From a virus, in IMG/VR virus record IMGVR_UViG_3300027901_000907, positions 1 through 20,949 of that record: a DNA stretch of 20,949 nt, one strand, 5' to 3'. The notes under the pieces were generated by a model. It was not told where the DNA came from. It did not search any database and saw only the letters and a list, made by a program, of their open reading frames with translations. Position numbers and translations under genes: made by a program. This document shows positions 7,671 through 14,913 of this stretch, piece after piece (positions within the stretch are counted from its first letter, which is position 1; every line of letters starts with the position of its first letter).

Positions 7671-8455
7671 GAAAGCTCCTTAAGTAAGTTAATTTGTTCC
7701 TCTGTTAGGTCTTCTTTCTTTGGTAAAACCATTCTTAGTTTTATAAGAACATTCCCATTCGGCCCGCCATTCCTTCCCGTACATCCTTCCTCTGGCATAA
7801 CAAGAACGTTACCGTCCTTTGAGCCTTCTGGAATTTCAATAGAAATATTTTTTTCTACTTTTATATGAGCCTCTCCTTTACAAGCCTCGCATTTATCTGT
7901 TCCTATCTCTCCCAATCCCCTACAAGCTTGGCATGTGGTTGTTTGTTGGAAAAACACACCGCCATTTTGACTGGTTTGTGTTATCGAACCGGCTCCATCA
8001 CAATTGGGACATCTTTTCCATTCCTTGTTGCCAGAACCATTACATTCCTTACATAAATCATTATAAGTAACGTCAAATTCTAATTTGCCGCCAATAATAA
8101 AATCAGCCAATGGGACATCTTTCACATATTTTAAATCTGGTCCTCTCATTGGCCTCTTAGAGTTGGTAGGGCGCCTAACTCTTACAAAAGGATTGTCTCT
8201 GCCTCCGAAAAAGCTTCTGGTTAGGTTCTCAAAAGGATCGTCACTAAGCGGATTATCATAGTTTCTTCTCTTTTTTTCATCAGAAAGTGTAGAATAAGCC
8301 TCATTAATCTCTTTGAACTTTTCTTCCGCGCTGGTATCATTAGGATTCATATCCGGATGAAATTTCTTAGACAGCCGTCTAAAAGCTTTCTTTATGTCTT
8401 CCTGAGAAGCACTTCTATCAACCTCTAGAATATCATAATAATCCTTTTTAATCAC
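7667..8455 (-). CDS. dnaJ: DnaJ-like (type I Hsp40) co-chaperone, shortened C-terminus
   Basis: I choose the GTG at 8455 (GTG ATT AAA AAG), which has a GGGAGG site nine bases upstream and leaves the J domain at the extreme N-terminus, as in true DnaJ. An in-frame GTG at 8482 would add nine residues with no good site. The protein is about 262 residues, against roughly 375 for bacterial DnaJ. In order it has a J domain with the Hsp70-activating HPD (about residues 33-35), a short Phe/Gly/Asn linker (FFGGRDNPF), and a zinc domain with CxxCxGxG repeats ([24 protein letters not shown] and a degenerate CEACKGEA). Last is one beta-domain ([26 protein letters not shown]) that ends soon after. The second client-binding domain and dimerisation region are missing. 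It would stimulate host DnaK, perhaps for replisome assembly or virion protein folding. Confidence 0.9.
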   Translation of the reverse strand: MIKKDYYDILEVDRSASQEDIKKAFRRLSKKFHPDMNPNDTSAEEKFKEINEAYSTLSDEKKRRNYDNPLSDDPFENLTRSFFGGRDNPFVRVRRPTNSKRPMRGPDLKYVKDVPLADFIIGGKLEFDVTYNDLCKECNGSGNKEWKRCPNCDGAGSITQTSQNGGVFFQQTTTCQACRGLGEIGTDKCEACKGEAHIKVEKNISIEIPEGSKDGNVLVMPEEGCTGRNGGPNGNVLIKLRMVLPKKEDLTEEQINLLKELS

Positions 8456-8801
8456 TCTTAATAACCTCCCATTCAAAACCACATGCCGGGCACCTGTATA
8501 GGTGTGGTTCTACTTCACAAGAAATAGTGTTACACTTTAAACATTTATGAATATACTCATTCATATAAGACATCTTTTCTTCTTGATCTTTCATTTTTTC
8601 CTCTCCATAATAGGCTTCTCCAAGCCCCATATCAAATAACATTGTTCCAGAAATAAATTGCCCATCAACCGTTTTCCAAGCCTGTCCACATTCTTTACAT
8701 ACATTATATTCCAAATGTATCTCACCATTACAATGTCTACACGGAAATGCTTCTATTAAAACTATATTGGCACCGCTTTTTCCACATCCTACGCATCTCA
8801 T
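8448..8801 (-). CDS. Multi-zinc-ribbon protein of unknown function
   Basis: A 117-residue protein with five CxxC pairs: C3/C6, C21/C24, C35/C38, C87/C90 and C104/C107, plus a lone C95. The first two pairs and the last two pairs each make one plausible zinc ribbon. The central C35/C38 pair lacks an obvious partner. Between them is an acidic, Met- and Glu-rich stretch (residues 58-80). The C-terminal ribbon ([26 protein letters not shown]) resembles rubredoxin-like or transcription-factor ribbons that clamp nucleic acid. The gene's 3' end carries the ribosome binding site and start of dnaJ, so the two are probably translated together. No family name can be given with confidence; a DNA- or RNA-binding adaptor is the most I can suggest. 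Confidence 0.7.
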   Translation of the reverse strand: MRCVGCGKSGANIVLIEAFPCRHCNGEIHLEYNVCKECGQAWKTVDGQFISGTMLFDMGLGEAYYGEEKMKDQEEKMSYMNEYIHKCLKCNTISCEVEPHLYRCPACGFEWEVIKSD

Positions 8802-8809
8802 AGAGCCCC

Positions 8810-9208
8810 CTACTCAACTGGAACATCGCCAGGCTCTAGCATTTCGACGATTTGCCCAATTATATCTACCTCATCTTTCTTAAAAACAAAAGCCAAAGGA
8901 GCAAACAGCTGATTCGGCTTGAGTTTGGGATACTTTTTAGTAGCAAAAAGAACTTTAGATATTGCTGGCATATACATAACTTTACTCTTTTCGTCAAGCA
9001 ACATGAACTCGCCATCTTCTTCTTTGTACATTTCGGGGTCTAGTTCATTATATATACCTGCTCTCGGAATTGTTATTTTGTGTTCCTTTTCATGCACCTT
9101 AAAAAGGTAATTCGCTGCTGGGAGCAGGATTAGAGTAGGTGTTCCTATATGAACGTTCTTATCTGCCCAATCTTCTAGTTCTTCTTTGGTCTTTTTTCTC
9201 TTAGCCAT
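8810..9208 (-). CDS. Hypothetical protein
   Basis: I do not recognise this 132-residue protein. It starts with a Lys-rich segment (MAKRKKTKEELEDWADKN). A mixed alpha/beta body follows with alternating hydrophobic residues (TPTLILLPAANYLFKV, KVMYMPAISKVLFATKK) and an acidic end. There are no cysteines, signal peptide or membrane segment. The start is well supported by AGGAGGT about 11 bases upstream. It lies between the SSB gene and the multi-zinc-ribbon gene in an otherwise replication-related run, so a small accessory factor of DNA metabolism is possible. That idea rests on position only. Confidence 0.68.
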   Translation of the reverse strand: MAKRKKTKEELEDWADKNVHIGTPTLILLPAANYLFKVHEKEHKITIPRAGIYNELDPEMYKEEDGEFMLLDEKSKVMYMPAISKVLFATKKYPKLKPNQLFAPLAFVFKKDEVDIIGQIVEMLEPGDVPVE

Positions 9209-9224
9209 AGTTGTTTTTTACCTC

Positions 9225-9554
9225 CTATTCCCCTTTAACCTCAACGAAATTATCAACCAGAACTTCTGTCCAATATTTCTTCTCCGCGCCGCCACAGTGC
9301 TTACATTTTCCGTCGTATGACCTTTCCTCTATATGCCCATGAACTTTAACAAAAGCGTCTTGGGGTAAATCATTCATTAGCTCCGCAAGATTATTCCAAG
9401 CAGCTATCTTGATATATTGAAATCTACCACTACCAGCGTCTCCCACTGGAATAGCCAGCTTGCCTTTGAATAATTTACTATTATTACTTCCAACCGTCTT
9501 AAAAGACGGATAAATCACTTTACCTTTAAGTTCTACAAAATTTGTTCCTTCCAT
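9225..9554 (-). CDS. ssb: Single-stranded DNA-binding protein, OB fold
   Basis: A 109-residue protein that follows the bacterial SSB pattern: NFVELKGKVIYPSFKTV (first strand), FKGKLAIPV, RFQYIKIAAWNNLAELM (the 'aW...lAe' helix region), DAFVKVHGHIEERSYDG (the 'V.V.G.l..rsy' strand), and YWTEVLVDNFVEV (last strand). Two features differ from standard SSB. A CxxC pair (C84, C87, in KCKHCGG) is inserted in the loop before the last strand and could bind a metal if two more ligands are supplied, for example by another subunit. The protein also ends directly after the OB fold (VEVKGE), with no disordered linker and no acidic DDxIPF-type tip that recruits partners. A GGAGGTG site precedes the ATG. It would coat single strands at the phage fork, next to the encoded primase and helicase. 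Confidence 0.82.
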   Translation of the reverse strand: MEGTNFVELKGKVIYPSFKTVGSNNSKLFKGKLAIPVGDAGSGRFQYIKIAAWNNLAELMNDLPQDAFVKVHGHIEERSYDGKCKHCGGAEKKYWTEVLVDNFVEVKGE

Positions 9555-9572
9555 TATGTCACCTCCATTTTA

Positions 9573-10610
9573 TTATATAAATCTTTTTAAATAGCTATAA
9601 ACCTCTTCTTTTGACAAATCAGATGGGTCTAATCCTTTTCCATTATCATCAACTTCTGTCATAAAAATCGGCATTACTTCCATTTTATTTCTTAGTTCTT
9701 CACATGCTTTTATACAACCACTCATTCCTGGTGCATCATTATCAAACATTATTACAATGCCTTTAAATACATATGTACAAAGTAAATTAACTTGGCCTGA
9801 GGTAATATGCGAACCCATAACTGCCACCACATTTTTAATTCCATATTGATAAAGACGCCAAACACTTTTTTGCCCTTCAACTATAATAAGTGGCTTTTCT
9901 TGCAAAAATTCTTTTGCATTATTCAAGTTATATATTACCTTGTCTTTATCAAATCCTAGCGTATGGATATATTTATAGTCTTCGTCCGAAACATCTTCTC
10001 TTATGTCCCGCAAACTATACCCGGCCAGCTCTCCTTTATCGTCTCTTATGGGGATGATATCTCTTATGAACCCATGGGCATCTGTATATCCCCCCGCAAT
10101 CTCAAAAAAATCTAATGTTTCCTTTGTAAAGCCTTGTTTTATAAAATAATCTGACCTAAAGGGCTTAAACTGATTCAAACACTCATCAGTTACAATAGAG
10201 GGCTTTGGGCCTTTTAATTTTCTGGAACGAATAAAGGATTCTTTTTCTTTTCTTCTTTTATGTTCAAGATAATCAGCGCTATCTATAGTACCCACCAAGC
10301 TCTCTAAATATCTCACAGCATCCATAAAATCTATATTCATGGACGCTTTTATCAAACCTATTATATCGTTTCCAAAAATCTCGTGACAGCGGTGCGAAAA
10401 ACAAACCCATGTTTTGGTCTCTTTATTAAATCTAAAAGAGGTTTTATTGTCACCACCATGAATTCTACAGGCTGTTCTTATCTCTTTTGAAGTTTCTCTA
10501 ATACCAGTAAAGCCTAGGGATTCCATAAGATATCTTGGATCTATGATATCTTTTAGTTTATCTAGCCTGTATTTAAATTCTTCTTTATTTGAGCTCATCG
10601 TCGCTGCCAT
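9573..10610 (-). CDS. dnaG: DnaG-type DNA primase, short form
   Basis: A 345-residue primase. The zinc-binding domain has C48 and H51 (ACRIHGG), then C70 and C75 (VCFSHRC), matching the CHC2 class. The TOPRIM core carries the catalytic Glu in LIIVEGQKSVW (E245), the acidic pair in IVIMFDNDAPG (D290, D292) and the further GLDPSD motif (about 327-331). Bacterial DnaG has an additional C-terminal domain that binds the helicase; it is absent here, so contact with DnaB must be made another way. The first ATG at 10610 has AGGA six bases upstream and overlaps the end of the helicase gene by 26 bases, which suggests coupled synthesis. Its role is to lay RNA primers on the lagging strand. Both identity and catalytic completeness are clear. 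Confidence 0.92.
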   Translation of the reverse strand: MAATMSSNKEEFKYRLDKLKDIIDPRYLMESLGFTGIRETSKEIRTACRIHGGDNKTSFRFNKETKTWVCFSHRCHEIFGNDIIGLIKASMNIDFMDAVRYLESLVGTIDSADYLEHKRRKEKESFIRSRKLKGPKPSIVTDECLNQFKPFRSDYFIKQGFTKETLDFFEIAGGYTDAHGFIRDIIPIRDDKGELAGYSLRDIREDVSDEDYKYIHTLGFDKDKVIYNLNNAKEFLQEKPLIIVEGQKSVWRLYQYGIKNVVAVMGSHITSGQVNLLCTYVFKGIVIMFDNDAPGMSGCIKACEELRNKMEVMPIFMTEVDDNGKGLDPSDLSKEEVYSYLKRFI

Positions 10611-11970
10611 ATTCTATCCTGTTGTCTCCATACTTAATTAGCTGGAATGGAGCCTCTATTTCTTTTATTTGAAGGCTTCTTTTACGAAATTTATAACCTA
10701 TACCTTCTTCTGGTGTACCACCACCACGGCGGGTATCCTTAATAATGAGTTTATATTGTCCAGCTTGCTCACCGCCGGCTTCCACCTCTTTAATTTCCTT
10801 CTTCCCCCACTGCATAACTATATCAGCAAACCAAGAGATTCTATCGCTCCCTGCCACATCACCCTCTCGGTTTAGCTGTACCGCGGTAAAAAATGGAATA
10901 TCCAATATCCCTGACAAATCTTTGAGCTTTGTCGCAACATCCCCCAGTATTTGCCATTCTTGGCGTCTTCGATCTGAACTAGAGCTATCAGGTTCCTTTA
11001 TATAATCAAAAATTGCCAAGCCTATGTCTTCTTTAATCTTGTATTTTTTATATAATGCTGACAACTTATCAACCGAATAACCCGGCATTTGATGATGAAA
11101 CAGCTTGCCTTTTTTAATTATAGATGTAACCGTATTAATTCTATCATAATGCTCTTTTGTGTAGCCACCGTGCTTAATTATGCGCTCTTCAACGCCGGTC
11201 ATCATGGCAATCAATCTATTTCTCCACTCATTAAAGCTCATTTCTGTATCAACATAAAGAACTGGGATATTAAGCCGATAAGCAACGTGGGCCGCAACGT
11301 TGGATAGGAAGGTGCTCTTACCCATTTTCTTGCGGGCAGATAAAATATGTAGAGTACCTGGAATTAATCCATCAATTTGGCTATCAAGAATAGGATATCC
11401 GGTAGAAATTCCACTTTGTTCCACCGGATTATTTTTTCTCTCTTCAATATAATCAACTAAACCAACGGCCAAATCTCGTGCCTCATCTATTGACCTTGCT
11501 TGAGTAGATAGATCCATTATTTTGGATTCAACAAGCCCGATTAATGATTCACTGTTCTCTCCTGCCTTGGCATTCTCAACAACGGTATCCATTCCATCTT
11601 TTAAATCTTTGTAAAGCCTATATTTTGTGCTGGCCTCGAGTACGTCTTTGATGTATATGGGAAGATTGCTATTGTCCAATTCCATCGAACTGATGCTTTC
11701 AATATATTCATAACCACCAATATTATCCAAGACGCCATTATTCTTTGCCTCGCTGGTAATCATGGAAACATCAAACTTTTCAATGGTTTTGCTGGCCGTG
11801 AGGGACTTCATTATTATATATATCATCTTATGCTCTGGGTCAAGGAAATCCCTCTCTTCTAGCTGCGAACAGATGGTATAGAAATTATCCATCTTGTTCA
11901 AAGCGTAGCACAATAAAGACCTTTCCTCACTGGGCTTACAAAATAACTCTTTTGTTTCTTCGTTGCTCAT
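10585..11970 (-). CDS. dnaB: Replicative DNA helicase, DnaB family
   Basis: At 461 residues this has normal DnaB length. The N-terminal helical domain (EERSLLCYALNKMDNFYTICSQLEERDFLDPEHKMIY) is the DnaB N-domain pattern. The RecA-like motor starts near residue 190 (GISTGYPILDSQIDGLIPGTLHILSARKKMGKSTF). Its Walker A, ARKKMGKST (K218), differs slightly from the usual ARPGMGKT by having KK where PG normally lies. Strand LYVDTEMS follows, then Walker B LAIFDYI (D322), and AVQLNREGDVAGSDRISWFADIVM, which matches the later DnaB motifs and the region around the arginine finger. It would form the hexamer that unwinds phage DNA. No separate helicase loader gene is visible. The start follows AAGGGAAG and comes 29 bases after the sulfotransferase gene. 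Confidence 0.93.
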   Translation of the reverse strand: MSNEETKELFCKPSEERSLLCYALNKMDNFYTICSQLEERDFLDPEHKMIYIIMKSLTASKTIEKFDVSMITSEAKNNGVLDNIGGYEYIESISSMELDNSNLPIYIKDVLEASTKYRLYKDLKDGMDTVVENAKAGENSESLIGLVESKIMDLSTQARSIDEARDLAVGLVDYIEERKNNPVEQSGISTGYPILDSQIDGLIPGTLHILSARKKMGKSTFLSNVAAHVAYRLNIPVLYVDTEMSFNEWRNRLIAMMTGVEERIIKHGGYTKEHYDRINTVTSIIKKGKLFHHQMPGYSVDKLSALYKKYKIKEDIGLAIFDYIKEPDSSSSDRRRQEWQILGDVATKLKDLSGILDIPFFTAVQLNREGDVAGSDRISWFADIVMQWGKKEIKEVEAGGEQAGQYKLIIKDTRRGGGTPEEGIGYKFRKRSLQIKEIEAPFQLIKYGDNRIEYGSDDELK

Positions 11971-11999
11971 TAAATATCTTCCCTTTCATTACTATGGTT

Positions 12000-12761
12000 T
12001 TACCATAAACCTAAAATCTTAGCGTTTTTCTTACAATGTTTTTCAACTAGTTCCTTGTCACCTTCTAACATACATTCTCTTGAATATCTTATTTCAGACG
12101 GCGTTATTTCTCTTGTGGGGTTCCCTGGGTCCCAACCACCAAATATTCTATCAATAGTTTCTTTTGGTTTCAAAACGGCATCAGAATACCGTACTAAAAT
12201 TATATCATCTAAATGTTTTATAATTATATCTGTCCAAAACTTCCAAATTAAAGCAACAGATTTTTGTATTTCTTCGAGATTTATTTTATAATAATCTTGT
12301 AGCTTATGTAAGCCCGCGCCGATACTCATTCCCCCTTGAAATCTTCTAAAAGACCCAACAGTATCATATGGATGTCTTACTATCACCACAATTCTAGCCT
12401 CAGGCATGCTTTCCACTATGCCAGGTAACCTATTTAAAAACATACGGGGATTTTTCATACCAAAAATAAAATTTTCATTGTCAAATTCATGTATACCTGA
12501 GGGCTTAACCCATTTTTCTGTCCTATAATCAGTGACTAATGATCCGTCTGCTGCAAACTTATTTGGAACTTGTTCTTTATTTAATACTTTTTCATACCAG
12601 TAATCAAATAATTCTTTAACTCCTTGATTCATTGGCTTGTGCATCACATCAAGCATCGGTGGCTCGGACAACATAACGACGTTTGAGAAATTATGAAGAA
12701 TGGAACATAAATATGTTGTTCCACTTTTTGGAATACCTGTTAATACGATCTGCTTTCTCAT
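12000..12761 (-). CDS. Sulfotransferase family protein (PAPS-dependent)
   Basis: A 253-residue protein with both signatures of PAPS-using sulfotransferases. The 5'-phosphosulfate loop is at the start (LTGIPKSGTTYL, residues 7-18). The 3'-phosphate-binding strand and helix lie in RIVVIVRHPYDTVGSFRRF (R129 and S137). A KNPRMF segment before it and a C-terminal helix also fit. These enzymes move a sulfuryl group from 3'-phosphoadenosine-5'-phosphosulfate to a hydroxyl or amine of a sugar, lipid or protein. No signal peptide or membrane anchor is present, so it is cytoplasmic. The ATG follows the previous stop directly (TAAATG). It lies among replication genes, away from the sugar cassette, which makes its target unclear. 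Sulfation of a phage glycan, of host surface material, or of a modified base are all possible. The host would have to supply PAPS. Confidence 0.86.
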   Translation of the reverse strand: MRKQIVLTGIPKSGTTYLCSILHNFSNVVMLSEPPMLDVMHKPMNQGVKELFDYWYEKVLNKEQVPNKFAADGSLVTDYRTEKWVKPSGIHEFDNENFIFGMKNPRMFLNRLPGIVESMPEARIVVIVRHPYDTVGSFRRFQGGMSIGAGLHKLQDYYKINLEEIQKSVALIWKFWTDIIIKHLDDIILVRYSDAVLKPKETIDRIFGGWDPGNPTREITPSEIRYSRECMLEGDKELVEKHCKKNAKILGLW

Positions 12762-13223
12762 TTACGAATAACGTTCCTTTCTTACTGTATATAGTTCATT
12801 TTCCCGTCTTGTTAATTCTCTTTTAAGTGTCGCAATTAAATCTGAGATTGTTTTATCAACACCATCTATTCTCATTAGTTCTTCTTTTATCTTATCTATC
12901 TCTTTCTTAATCTGACCTAAAGGATTAGAAGTAGATATTATATATTCAATAGCATTTGCTTTAGTTTTATATTGTTTTAAAACATCTTTAGTTAAGACCA
13001 TTTCGATACCAGAATCTAGCGCCCGCTGCTTTATATGAATATTAACTTTGGCTTTATTTACTTCTGATTTAAAATAAATCAAATACTGCGCCAAAGCAAC
13101 AGCGTACTTGCTAATAACAGCGCCATCTAAAACATCCAGTTTTCTAACGTCAAAGGCTAAGATTTCGTTAATAAAACCCATCTCCGGTTTAACTTTTTCA
13201 AATAGATAAACACCGTCGTCCAT
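12762..13223 (-). CDS. Hypothetical protein with C-terminal coiled coil
   Basis: I do not recognise this 153-residue protein. The N-terminal third is mixed (MDDGVYLFEKVKPEMGFINEILAFDVRKLDVLDGAVISKYAVALAQYLIYF). The middle is Lys-rich helix, and residues from about 103 to the end (PLGQIKKEIDKIKEELMRIDGVDKTISDLIATLKRELTRRENELY) show heptad spacing of Ile/Leu, consistent with a coiled coil. There are no cysteines and no membrane segment. The gene abuts the sulfotransferase gene and overlaps the start region of its upstream neighbour by a base. An oligomeric accessory or scaffold protein is possible. Nothing visible identifies an enzyme activity. Confidence 0.68.
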   Translation of the reverse strand: MDDGVYLFEKVKPEMGFINEILAFDVRKLDVLDGAVISKYAVALAQYLIYFKSEVNKAKVNIHIKQRALDSGIEMVLTKDVLKQYKTKANAIEYIISTSNPLGQIKKEIDKIKEELMRIDGVDKTISDLIATLKRELTRRENELYTVRKERYS

Positions 13224-13480
13224 TATGACACCTCGTCGTCTACGCCCCTATCTTCTATAGTGGCAAAAATTCCTGTACAAAAATAATCAAAGGCCTCATT
13301 ACCATCTTGGTCCCTAAACTTATACCAATCGCTTCTCATACATTTCTGTGTACAATGCAAAGATAGATTACAATAGCGAGGATCGCCGGTCTTGGTACCA
13401 TCATTCAACGGAGCAAAGTCTGGACAATCTTTTCCTCGTTTAATTGGATTTCTATCAGTTGGAATTATTATATTACTCAT
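13223..13480 (-). CDS. Small cysteine-containing hypothetical protein
   Basis: An 85-residue protein with five cysteines: C19 (KDCPDF), C37 (RYCNLS), C43 and C47 (HCTQKC) and C68 (YFCTG). The order and the conserved-looking CPDF, CxxxC and YFC pieces suggest a metal site (zinc or Fe-S) rather than disulfides in a cytoplasmic phage protein. Only the clustering is seen here; the metal is inferred. The start overlaps the preceding nuclease gene's stop by eight bases, and the stop overlaps the next start. I cannot assign a family. Confidence 0.62.
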   Translation of the reverse strand: MSNIIIPTDRNPIKRGKDCPDFAPLNDGTKTGDPRYCNLSLHCTQKCMRSDWYKFRDQDGNEAFDYFCTGIFATIEDRGVDDEVS

Positions 13481-13826
13481 AAAAACCTCGCTCTATTGCA
13501 TTATATATTTTGCGCATAACTAGATTCTTTGTTATTTTCTCGTCAAAACCAAATCGCGTAAGCGCAATGTTGTTTTTTTGTGCATACTCGATTTTTAAAT
13601 TGTCACGGTTTTTTTGAGCCACAAACTTTCCGCGCTCTTCGTGAAAATGTTTAACAAACCGAGTATGCTGTCTACCTTGAACTTCAATTAGAACATTTAA
13701 GTCTTTGATATAAAAATCAAAAAACAACTTTGAACCTTTATATTTGACATAATGCTCTTTTATAATGATATTAAGAGGAAATAATTCCTTAAGTGTATCA
13801 TAAACTTTATTACTTATTACACTCAT
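13473..13826 (-). CDS. Small PD-(D/E)XK-like (Vsr/DUF559-like) endonuclease
   Basis: A 117-residue protein with a compact nuclease look: FFDFYIKDLNVLIEVQGRQHTRF. D37 starts one strand. E48-x-Q50, followed by QH, lies on the next, the arrangement of Vsr-like and DUF559-like members of the PD-(D/E)XK fold (D...E-x-Q/K). Then comes an R-D-x-x-K helix (KNRDNLKIEYAQKNNI) and a final strand with Arg (ALTRFGFDE), which also fits that group. It may nick or cut DNA, and could act in mismatch processing, recombination or as a stand-alone mobile-type nuclease. The ATG lies inside the last 17 bases of recA, so it appears translationally coupled to RecA, supporting a recombination role. The family call is moderately sure; the catalytic Lys is replaced by Gln, so activity is not certain. 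Confidence 0.6.
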   Translation of the reverse strand: MSVISNKVYDTLKELFPLNIIIKEHYVKYKGSKLFFDFYIKDLNVLIEVQGRQHTRFVKHFHEERGKFVAQKNRDNLKIEYAQKNNIALTRFGFDEKITKNLVMRKIYNAIERGFYE

Positions 13827-14895
13827 AAAGTTCCTTCAAACCGGTCATGGAAATTATTTGACCTCTTATATCCTCGTACAGATCTGCGTCTTCTCTAAGC
13901 GCATTTACTACATTAAATTCACCTTGGCCAAGTTTTACATCCCCATAATTATACCAAGCCCCGTTTTTATCAACTATTCCGAGACTGGTAGCAAGGGTGA
14001 GGGCTTCCCAATGAACATCAAAGCCTTTACCATATATCAAAGGTATTGTAGCTGTCCTAAATGGTGGTGCTAGCTTGTTTTTGACTACTTCTAGCTTGGC
14101 GTGGTGTCCAATTGGTTCGCCGGAAACAGAGTCTACTATTCTGTTTGATTTATACTCAGCTCCTTTAACAGAAATTCGACCTGTTGCATAAAAAGGAAGT
14201 GCTTCTCCGCCGGTAGGTGCTTCAGGATTTCCATAAGCCCCGACTTTATGTCGGATTTGGTTTATAAAAATAACAAGCGTGTTGGTCTCGTTAGCCAGGG
14301 GGACCAAACGCCTTAATGCTTTGCTCATTAATCGAGCTAAAAGAGCTATAAAATCGTCGCCAATTTCTGCAAGGGTCTCACTCTTAGGAATTAATGCACT
14401 AACAGAATCTATTATCAACAAATCGACGGCAGCATTTTTCAATAACATTTCTGCGCCATCTAGATTCTCTTCACCACAATAACCCTGAACAATGAGTATC
14501 TTGCTGATATCAGCACCCATTGTCTTCACAAGAGTTGGGTCCATCGCATGTTCGGCGTCTACAATAGCGGTGTTTAGCCCTTTTTTTTGAGCCTGAATCA
14601 AAACACTTAAAGCAAGTGTTGTTTTTCCGCCAGAAGGATTGCCATAAATTTCATAAATCCTTCCTCTAGCCATACCACCTCTACCCAAAGCAATATCCAA
14701 ACCCAAACTACCAGTTGATACTGTGGGTATGGTCATATCCTCATGATCGCCGAGATAGCTGATGACATTTCCATATTTTTTCTGGATAGCTTTCTTGGCA
14801 ATATCTAAACCAGAGGGTGTTTTTACCTTTTCCTTCTTTTCAGAAGCGGAACCCGCAGACACGGATTCCGCGCCTTTTTTCTTCAACCTAGGCAT
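13810..14895 (-). CDS. recA: RecA recombinase
   Basis: A 361-residue protein, close to normal RecA length. It has an N-terminal Lys-rich tail, then TVSTGSLGLDIALGRGGMARGRIYEIYG and Walker A GNPSGGKTT (K91, T92), which differs from the common GPESSGKTT. The catalytic Glu is in DAEHAMDP (E115) and Walker B is LLIIDSVSAL (159-168). Loop L2 and the ATP-sensing strand are in VIFINQIRHKVGAYGNPEAPTGGEALPFYATGRI. The C-terminal domain is present (WYNYGDVKLGQGEFNVVNALRED), but the strongly acidic end of E. coli RecA is missing. It pairs homologous strands and is expected to act with the encoded SSB, resolvase and exonuclease; no separate UvsY-like loader is recognised. AAAGGAG precedes the ATG by six bases. 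The call is secure. Confidence 0.95.
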   Translation of the reverse strand: MPRLKKKGAESVSAGSASEKKEKVKTPSGLDIAKKAIQKKYGNVISYLGDHEDMTIPTVSTGSLGLDIALGRGGMARGRIYEIYGNPSGGKTTLALSVLIQAQKKGLNTAIVDAEHAMDPTLVKTMGADISKILIVQGYCGEENLDGAEMLLKNAAVDLLIIDSVSALIPKSETLAEIGDDFIALLARLMSKALRRLVPLANETNTLVIFINQIRHKVGAYGNPEAPTGGEALPFYATGRISVKGAEYKSNRIVDSVSGEPIGHHAKLEVVKNKLAPPFRTATIPLIYGKGFDVHWEALTLATSLGIVDKNGAWYNYGDVKLGQGEFNVVNALREDADLYEDIRGQIISMTGLKELYECNK

Positions 14896-14913
14896 GATAC
14901 GCTCCTTTACTTT

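Noticed and set aside
8456-8482. An upstream GTG start for DnaJ
   Set aside because: The GTG at 8455 has GGGAGG at nine bases and gives the normal position of the J domain.
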